DNA of 64,000 nucleotides from assembly GCF_947179165.1 (NCBI RefSeq), contig NC_077246.1:70466421-70530420 (forward strand), written 5' to 3'. The DNA comes from Solanum dulcamara. Taxonomy: Eukaryota > Streptophyta > Magnoliopsida > Solanales > Solanaceae. Below the pieces are notes generated by a model. That model searched no databases. It saw only the letters and a list, made by a program, of their open reading frames with translations, and had not been told where the DNA came from. Of the stretch, positions 56,038 to 64,000 are shown piece by piece (the first letter of the stretch is position 1; each line of letters starts with the position of its first letter). Made by a program: the position numbers and the translations under genes.

Positions 56038-57216
56038 CTTTCATATTATTGAAATTATTGTTAATGGCTACTTTCCCATGAATCCTAATTGATTTGATGT
56101 TAATAAATATTTTTACACATATTTTGAGTAAAGATATTGACTTTTTAATATTTTCATTGATAAAAAGAGTGATATGAATTAATACTATATATGTATTTTA
56201 TTGAGTTTTGAAAGAGCAAAAGAGTTGAGTTTAAATGAATTTGAGTAAATGATGTTTTGAGAAAGATGTTTTGATGAGATGTAAATGATGTTTTTGAAAT
56301 ATAATGATTGATGAAGAGGTAATAAGATGAGTTTCATGATTTAAATTAAAGTCCAATGAGACTAGATGATGAGATTAATATGAGCACATATTTTTGGATT
56401 AGTATTGAACATCGAGTTGGGTAAGAGTTTAATTGACTCAAACCCAGAACTACGTAGCCAGCGTAGGATGGAGGCTATGCCTCTTAAGTCCCAAAAAGAG
56501 GACTTTGATGAGTGGATCCAAGATAGTGATGTCATTTGCTCTGGTAAGGTATTGTATGGATGTGGCAACGACATCGCTTCGTTGTATCATCGCTAGCTCA
56601 TAAGTGATGGTTGTCGGTTAGAAAAACTCCCAACTGAGTAAGCATTTCTTATTATTATTTTAAATTTGCATTACATATTAATGTTGAGATGATGTTGAGT
56701 TCTGAGCTGAGTTTTCCTGAGAGGAATTTCTTGATATATGTCCTTACCTTCCTGTCATTTTACATACTCGTACATTCCTCGTACTGACGTCATTCGACCT
56801 GCATCGTTTTATGATGCAGATACAGGTGTTAGAGATCCTCAATAGGCGCATCGTTGAAGATCATTATTTTTCAGCTATTTGGTGAGTCCTTCTTGTATTC
56901 AGAGGAACTCTCTATCCTTTTATTATTTTTGAGTATTATATTTCTTTTAAAGTAGCCATGAACATGTCATTGGCACCATCTAAGAGTATTAGAGGCTTCA
57001 TAGACAGAGTTTGATGATGTAATCGGAGTAGTTCTCCTTAGAAACTATTTCTTCTAAGAATTATCTATTTTTCCTTTGATATTGACAAGCCCACATTAGT
57101 ATTCTTAAGTCTTCCGCTGATGAACAAATGAGTAATGAGACCAAGTGGTTCTCTCGGAAGCCAGAGATGGTTTCTGAGTGTCGGCCACGCCTAGGGTACC
57201 CTCTCGGGGCGTGACA
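55045..57216 (+). repeat. 5' LTR of a Ty3-gypsy element, about 2.17 kb
   Basis: Begins TGTAACAACCCC and ends GGGGCGTGACA. It contains an ATT microsatellite at 55960-56037. The element's primer site follows at 57221. Confidence 0.72.
55960..56037. repeat. (ATT)n microsatellite, about 26 units
   Basis: Perfect trinucleotide run within the gypsy LTR. Confidence 0.95.
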
Positions 57217-57220
57217 AACT

Positions 57221-57232
57221 TGGTATCATAGC
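57221..57232 (+). other. primer-binding site of the gypsy element
   Basis: TGGTATCATAGC, one base from the tRNA-Met-type site TGGTATCAGAGC, four bases after the LTR end. Confidence 0.7.
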
Positions 57233-57435
57233 ACATAGTTTAAAAGTCCTAGGGTGTCTATGAAGCCGTGTCTAGTAGAGTCTTACTTATAGGTGTGTAG
57301 TGCACCGTACTTATAATCAAGAAGGTATAGGACATTAGAAATTGTTTCACTTCTTTCATAATCTGAGTTCATGCAATAGAGTTTAACTCTATAAAAAAAA
57401 CTTTCTTTCTAATTCGTGCGTTTACACGTTTTAGA

Positions 57436-57795
57436 CATGCCTCCTAAACGTTCAACCAGTCAGAGAAATGCTGCCAGCACTGAGGTTCCACAGTCAGAGA
57501 TGCCTCCACAGAGAACTAGGGGCCGACCTGCAAGGTCTACTGAGGTACCCCAAATACCTACTGTTCAGACCACTCCTACTTCAGAGAAAGATTTTTGAGG
57601 AGCGATTGCTATGCCCACCCAGTTGGTGGCTGCTCGAAATAGTAGCCAGAGTTCAATAACTCCTAGCTTTAGTTATCAAGAGCCGTCTGCTGCCACGAGG
57701 ATTAGAGATTTTCTGAGAATGAATCTGCCGGTCTTCATAGGTTCCAGGGTTGATGAAGACCCCCAACTAGTTATCTAAATGTCCTTTACCTTGAT
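57436..57795 (+). pseudogene. gypsy gag N-terminal fragment
   Basis: Opens 'MPPKRSTSQRNAASTEVPQS' and, after a stop at 57596, continues 'AMPTQLVAARNSSQ' and 'TRIRDFLRMNLPVFIGSRVD'. The last part is the conserved gag start of plant gypsy elements ('RDFLRMNPPVF.GS...EDP'). It is lost at about 57795, where truncated LTR sequence begins. Confidence 0.72.
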
Positions 57796-57799
57796 AAAG

Positions 57800-58445
57800 T
57801 GTTGAACGGATGTGGCAACAACGTCGCTTCGTTGTATCAGTACTATCTCATAAGTGATGGTGGTCGGTTAGAGAATCTTAATAATGAAGTAAAAGTACTT
57901 TATTTTTATTATTTGAGTTGCATTTATTATTACATATCTTTTAAGCACTATTTCATTACATTGTATGCTTTATTGAGTTGAGTTATTTTCAAAATTGAGT
58001 TTCTTAAGTTGAGTATCTTGATGTTATTTTCCTTTTTGCCATTTTCATACTTGTACATTCCATGTATTAACATCATTCAACCTGTATCATTTCATGATGG
58101 AAATACAGGTGTTAAAGATCATCAACAGGCGCACCGTTGAGGATCTATCTTTCATAACATTGGTGAGACCTTTTTACATTCAGAAGAGCTCCTTCATTTC
58201 CAGTTTTATGTCACTTTATTTCTTTCATTGAGGTAGCCGTGAGATTGTCTCGGCACATTCTTAAGAGTTAGTAGAGGCTTCATAGACTGAGTAATGTGGA
58301 GTCTACCTTGAGTCCTTTAGAATCTGTTTATAAAACTATGACGTTTAATATTTAAGTTATGATATTTGACTTATATTTTAAATGAGTATTTTAAAAGTTT
58401 GATGATAATGTAAGTGATTGGCCACTTGATGTTCGGAGTGTGACA
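57800..58445 (+). repeat. truncated 3' LTR of the gypsy element
   Basis: Corresponds to about 56553-57216 of the 5' LTR: 'GGATGTGGCAACAACGTCGC' against 'GGATGTGGCAACGACATCGC', and 'CAACAGGCGCACCGTTGA' against 'CAATAGGCGCATCGTTGA'. Ends GTGTGACA. Confidence 0.75.
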
Positions 58446-61400
58446 GGAGGGTCCCATATAAGTTTCACAAAAAATTGACAGAAAGTCAGTTCACCAAAAT
58501 AGTCATGGGCTAACATACACGAAAAATGAGAAAATCATTTAATTTCACTTGTACGGTCCTTAAATGCTATGATTATATCGTGGATCGTGCCGATGTTACA
58601 CGTAATGATCCCCCTGATACTTAAGAAGGGTTCCATATAAGTGTTGAAATTTTTTGACTATAAGCGAGTTCACCAAAATATTCATAGGCTAACACATACG
58701 AAAAATGAGAAAATCACCTAATTTTGTTGACCCCTAAATGCTATGAACATACTGTGGATCAAGCCGAGTCTACACCAAAAAATTATTCGAAATCCAGTTC
58801 ACACACGAAAAATTAAAAAATCTCCTAATTCTATTTGTGTGACTCCTAAATGCTACGAATGCATCGCGGATCATATCGTGGCTACATGTACTGATTCCTC
58901 GATTACTTACAGATGGTCCCATATAAGTTTTTTAAAAAATTAATAAAAAGACAGTTCACCAAAATATTAATAGGCTTACACACACGAAAAATAAAAAATC
59001 ACCTAATTCTATTTGTGCGGCCCCTAAATGTCATGAATGCATTGTGGATAGTGCATCGGATACCGAACAGATCCCTCGTAATTATGGAGGGTCCTACATA
59101 GGTTTCGAAAATAAATTGATCGAAAGTCAATTCACCAAAATATGCATGAGCTAAGTGCTTATTTGACTTAACTTATCTAAAACAGCTACCCAACTTATTT
59201 TATTTGGCTTATAAGCTGCTTTAGGTAACTAAGCCAAACAGGCCCATTTATTTTTTTTGGCTTCTTTTAATCACAAAATGATATTAAGTTTGCTAAACAC
59301 TCAAAAAAGGTGAAAATAAGTTATTTTCAGCAACTTATAAGCCAATCCAAACGGGCCCTAATTTCGCTTGTGCGTTCCTAAATACCATGAATGCGTCGTG
59401 GATCGTAATGAGACTAAACGTACTGATTCTCCAGGTACTTACGGAGGATCCTATACATGTTTTGAAAAAATATTGATAAGAAACTAGTTCACAAAAATAT
59501 TCGTGGGCTAATACACACAAAAATTGACAAAATCATCTAATTTCGCTTCTACGGCCCCAAATTGCCATTAATGCACAGTGGATCGTGCTGAGGCTATATA
59601 TACCGAATCTATGGGTACTTACGGAGGGTCCCATATAGATTTCAAAAAAAATTGAATGAAAGTCAGTTCACCAAAATATTTATGGGTTAATACAGACGAA
59701 AAATGAGAAATGACCTAATTTCGCTTCTGCGGTCCCTAAATAATTTGAATGCGACGTGGATCGTGCCAAAGGTACACATACTGATCTAATGAGTAGTTAC
59801 TTAGGGTTCCATATAGGTTTCAAAAAAAATTGATCGAAAGCTAGTTCACCAAAATATTTATGGGCTAACATATGAAAAATGAGAGAATTGCCTAATTCTA
59901 TTTTTGCGGCCCATGAATGCCATGAATCGTCGTGTATTATGCTTAGACTACATTTACTAATCCCCCAACACTTACGGAGGGTTCTATTTAGGTTAATTTG
60001 TTTTTAATCAGAAGACAGTTCACCAAAATATTAATGGGCTAGCACACATGAAAATTGAAAAAAATTCCCTAATTCTGTTTGTACCGCCCTAAAGTACCAT
60101 GAATGCGTCGTCAGTTGTTACAAGACTACACGTACTGATCCCCCGGATACTTACAGAGGGTTCTATACACGTGTCAGAAAAAAAATTAAACGAAAGCCAG
60201 TTCACTAAAGTATTCATAGGCTAACACACACGAAAAATGATAATATCGCCTAATTCCGCTTGTGTGGCCACTGAATGCCCTTAATGCACTGTGGATCGTG
60301 CCGAGACTACACGTACTAATCCCTCGAGTACTTACGTAGGGTCTCTTATATGTTTCAATTTTTTTATAGGAAGCCAGTTCACCGAAATATTTATGGTCCA
60401 ACACACACGAAAAATTAGAAAATCTCTTAATTCCGCTTGTGTGGCCCTAAATGTCATGAATACTTCGTTCATCGCGCAGAGGCTACACGTACTGATACCT
60501 CGGGTACTGACAAAGGGATTCATATAGGTTTCAGAAAAAAATTGACAAAAAATCAGTTTACTAAAATATTCATGGCTAACACACACAAAAAATGAGAAAA
60601 TCGCTTAATTTCGCATGTGTGGCCCCTGAATGCCATGAATATATCGTTTATCATGTCGAGGCTACATATACTGATCCCCCAGGTACTTATGGAGGGTTCC
60701 ATATAGGGTATCAAAGTTGAACGAAAGTTAGTTTACTAAAATATTAATGGGCTAACATACACAAAAATGAAAAAATCGCCTAATTCTACTTGTGTGACCC
60801 CTAAATGTTATGAATGAATCGTGGATCATGCAGAGGCTACACATACTTATTACCTGAGTACTTATGGAGGATTCCATAATGGTTTTAGTAAAAAAATAAA
60901 TCGAAACACAATTCATCAAAATATGCATGTGCTAACATACACGAAAAATGAGAAAAATTTCCTAATTTCGCTTTTGCCACCCATAAATGCCATGTATGCA
61001 TCGTTGATTATGACGAGGCTGCATGTATTGATCTCTCAGGTACTTACAGAGGATCCAATGTATGTTTCAAAAAAAATTAATCGTAAGCCAGTTCACCAAA
61101 ATATACATGGGCTAACACACAAAAAATAAGAAAATCACATAATTCCGTTTGTGCGGCCCCTAATTGCCATTCATGCGCCGTGAATCATGTTGAGACTACA
61201 CTTAATGATACCCCCAAAATTTATGGAGGGTCCCATTTAGGTTATAAAAAAGAATTATTCGAAAGTCAGTTCACTAAAATATTAATGGGCTAACACACAC
61301 GAAAATTGATAAAATTATCTAATTCTGTTTGTACGGCCCTTAAATCCCATGAATGCTCCGTGGATCGTTCTAAGGCTACACGTACTGATCTCTCGAGTAC

Positions 61401-64000
61401 TTACGGAGGGTTCCACATAGGTTTCAGAAAAAAAATTAAATGAAAGCCATTTCACCAAAGTATTTATTGGCATTTACACACGAAAAATGAAAATATCACC
61501 TAATCCTGCTTGTGCGACACCTGAATTCCATGAATACGTTGTGGATCTTGCCTAGGATATACGTACTGATTTCTGGGTACTTACAAATGGTTCTATATAG
61601 GAAATCAATTTTTTTTTGATTGAAAAGCAGTTTACTAAAATATTCATTGGCTAACATATAAAAATAAGAAAATTGCCCAATTCCTCTTGTACAACCCCTA
61701 AATATTATGAATGCATCGTGAATCGTGCTGATACTACACGTACTGATCTCCGGATACTTAGAAGGTTCCCATATAGGTTTCAAGAAAAACTTGACCAAAC
61801 ATGAGTTCAACAAAATATTAATGGGCTAACACACACGAAAAATGAGAAAATCACCTAATTCCGCTTGTAAAACCCTTTAAATGTTATGAATGCTCCATGG
61901 ATTGTGCCGATGTTATACGTACTGATCCCCAAGGTACTTACGGAGGGTTCCATATAGGTTTCAAGAAAAACTTGACCGAACATGATTTCAATAAAATATT
62001 CATGGGCTAATACACATAAAAAATGACAAATTCACCTAATTCCGCTTTTGTGACCCTAAATACTATGAATGTGCCGTGGATCATGTCGCTGCTACATATA
62101 CTTATACCTCAGCTACTTATGGAGGTCCCATATAGGTTAGAATTTTTTTTATCGAAAGCCGTTTTATCAAAATATTCATTGCTAACACACACGAAAAATG
62201 AGAAAATCGCCTAATTGCGTTTGTGCGGCTTTTAAATGCTATGAATACGTCGTGAATTATGCCAAAGCTACAAGTATTGATTCCTAGGGTATTACATAGG
62301 GTCCCATATAGGTTTCATAAAAAAATTACACAAAGCTAGTTCGCCAAAATATTAATGGGCTAACATACACGAAAAATGAGAAAATCGCTTAATTCAGCTT
62401 GTGCAGCCTCTAAATGCTATGAATGCTTTGTGAATCGTGATAAGGCAACATGTATTGATTCCCTGGTGTTAATGGAGGGTCCCATATAGGTTTCTAAAAA
62501 AATAGACTGGAAGCCAGTTCACCAATACATTCATGGGCTAACACATATAAAACATGAGAAAATAGTCTAATTCCGCTTGTGCTGCTGCTGAATACTATAA
62601 ATGCCCCGTGAACTATATCGAGGCTACACATACTTATCACCTGAGTACTTATGGAGGGTCCCATGTAGGTTTCAGTAAAAAATTTACCGAAAGTCAGTTC
62701 ACCAAAATATGCATGTGCTAACACTCATGAAAAATGAGAAAATTGCCCAATTTCGCTTTTGCGGCCCATAAATGTACTGAATGCGATGTGATCTTGCTGA
62801 GGCTATGGGTATTGATCCCTCGGGTAATTACGGAGGATCCCATATAAGTTTCAGAAAAAAATCAATCAAAAATCAGTCCAGCAAAATATTTGTGGGCTAA
62901 ATCACACTAAAAATAAGAAAATCGCTTAATCCGCATATGCGGTCCCTTAATGTCATCAATGCGCCGTGGATCATTCTTAGGCTATAAGTAACAATATCCT
63001 GTACACTTATGGAGGGTTACATATAGAATTTAGAAAAAAATTGACCAAAAGTCAGTTCACCAAAATATTAATGGATTACATACACGAAAAATGAGAAATT
63101 TGTCAAATTCAGCTTGCACGGCCATTAAATGCTATGAATGCTCTGTGGATGTGATAATGCTACACGTACTGATCCCTTGGGTGTTAAAGGAGGGTCACAT
63201 GTAGATTTCTCAAAAAAATTTGACCAAAAGCTACTTCACCAAAATATTCTTAGACTAATACACACGAAACATGAAAAAATCACTTAATTTTGCTTGTACG
63301 ACCACTAAATGCTATAACTGCGTTATGGATCATGCCGAAGCTACACATACTTATTTACTGATTATTTACGGTGGGTCCCATATAGGTTTCAATTTTTTTT
63401 TTGACCAGAAGCAAGTTCACCAAAATATGCATGTGCGAACACACAAGAAAAAAGAAAAAATTGCCTAATTCATCTTTTGCGACCCATAAATTCCATGAAT
63501 GCGATGTTGATCATGCCGAGACTACACGTACTGATCCCTTGAATACTTACGAAGGATTCCATATAGGTTTCAAAAAAAAATTGATCAAAAATTATTTCAC
63601 CAAAATATTCAGGGGCAAACATACACGAAATTTAAGAAAATCATCTGATTCTGCTTGTGCAGCACCTAATTTCCATGAATAAGCCATGGATCATGCTTAT
63701 TCTACACTCACTATTCCCCCAGAGGGTCCCATTTAGGTTTCAAAAAAACAACTAACCGAAAGTCAATTCAAGAAAATATTAATGGGCTAACACACATGAA
63801 AATTGAGAAAATTGCCTAATTTTGTTTGTACGGATTTTAAATGCAAAGAATACACCGTGGATCATTCCAAGGATACATGTACTGATCCCCGGATACTTAC
63901 GGAGGGTCTCATATATGTTTCTGAAAAAAATTGAATGGGAGCTAGTTCACCAAAGTATTCATGATTAATACACACAAAAAATGAGAATATCGCCTAATTC
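58446..64000 (+). repeat. satellite array, about 180 bp monomers head to tail
   Basis: About 30 monomers continue to the window edge. Successive 'GGAGGGTCC' marks at 59443, 59623, about 59802, 59976, 60155, 60336 and 60512 give periods of 174-181. Conserved words in order: 'GGAGGGTCCCATATAGGTTT', 'CAGTTCACCAAAATATT', 'GGGCTAACACACACGAAAAA', 'CCTAATTCCGCTTGTGC', 'GGATCGTGCCGAGGCTACAC' and 'GTACTGATCCC'. Neighbouring monomers differ a lot, so the array looks old or little homogenised. Internal deletions occur, for example near 58770. Confidence 0.95.
59155..59358. mobile_element. Tourist-like MITE inserted in the satellite
   Basis: Same family as 19693-19959, with ends GTGCTTATTTGACTTAAC and, in reverse complement, GGGCCCGTTTGGATTGGC. 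TAA at 59152-59154 and 59359-59361 flank it. About 30 bases of monomer are missing at the insertion point. Confidence 0.7.

Larger units (their letters stand above)
55045..58445 (+). mobile_element. truncated Ty3-gypsy retrotransposon inside satellite
   Basis: 5' LTR, primer site, a partial gag and a 3' LTR that has lost about its first 1.5 kb. All of pol is missing. Satellite flanks it on both sides but in a different register, and pentamers AAATG and GGAGG do not match, so there is no target duplication. Confidence 0.7.

Noticed and set aside
58743..63682. Repeated 60-100 codon frames with Cys/His-rich words such as 'CHECVVDHAE'
   Set aside because: The monomer is about 180 bp, divisible by three, so frames persist across neighbours. 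Each consensus monomer has a TAA within GGGCTAAC, and individual monomers carry indels. This is satellite DNA, not a repeat protein.
1..64000. CRISPR arrays, bacterial operons, origins, riboswitches
   Set aside because: None seen. Composition, introns and transposons mark the window as plant nuclear DNA.

Overview
The window is nuclear DNA from a flowering plant, almost certainly a Solanaceae of the Solanum (tomato/potato) type. It is AT-rich, has long intergenic stretches and GT-AG introns, and is full of Stowaway, Tourist-like, hAT-type and Mutator-type non-autonomous elements, LINE and SINE debris, degraded copia and gypsy elements, and a satellite array of about 180 bp units. The species assignment is inference from protein and repeat style; no search was run.

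Protein genes, left to right: a single-exon dirigent protein of the long ESB1/DIR10 type (1607-2749, +); two copies of a small plant-only protein (plant protein 1589 / TIGR01589-like) lying tail to tail in a large inverted duplication (4605-6243, +, decayed; 9305-10964, -, intact-looking); a four-exon GT14 beta-glucuronosyltransferase (18205-22825, +); an eleven-exon full-size ABCB transporter of the ABCB6/ABCB20 type (25948-40668, +) with a 7.2 kb first intron; and a three-exon SOSEKI (DUF966) polarity protein (52857-53919, +). Joining the exons as given keeps the frame for the glucuronosyltransferase (401 aa), the ABCB protein (1401 aa) and SOSEKI (292 aa). A tRNA-His(GTG) gene lies at 14434-14504 (-). 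A cytochrome P450 N-terminal relic sits at about 42605-42850 (-).

The rest is repeat-derived. Elements whose borders can be set by target-site duplications include a hAT-like element (398-1079, 8 bp), a Mutator-like element (46335-47487, 9 bp), a second hAT-like element (50447-50979, near 8 bp) and three TAA-flanked Tourist-like MITEs. Ten bases downstream of the Mutator-like element is a deletion derivative of a Ty1-copia element (47506-50104) with both LTRs, a tRNA-Met-type primer site and an integrase carrying three stop codons. From about 54.9 kb to the right end the window is satellite, interrupted by a truncated gypsy element (55045-58445) and a MITE (59155-59358), which suggests the edge of a heterochromatic block.

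The most interesting structure is the inverted duplication at about 3960-11540. Its two arms carry the same three-exon gene with upstream sequence, facing each other. One copy has lost its intron-2 splice donor, has a candidate in-frame cryptic donor six bases upstream, and has a frameshift near the C-terminus. Three transposons each sit in only one arm, so the other arm keeps the corresponding empty site. Convergent transcription or read-through could yield double-stranded RNA; this is a hypothesis, not something the sequence proves.
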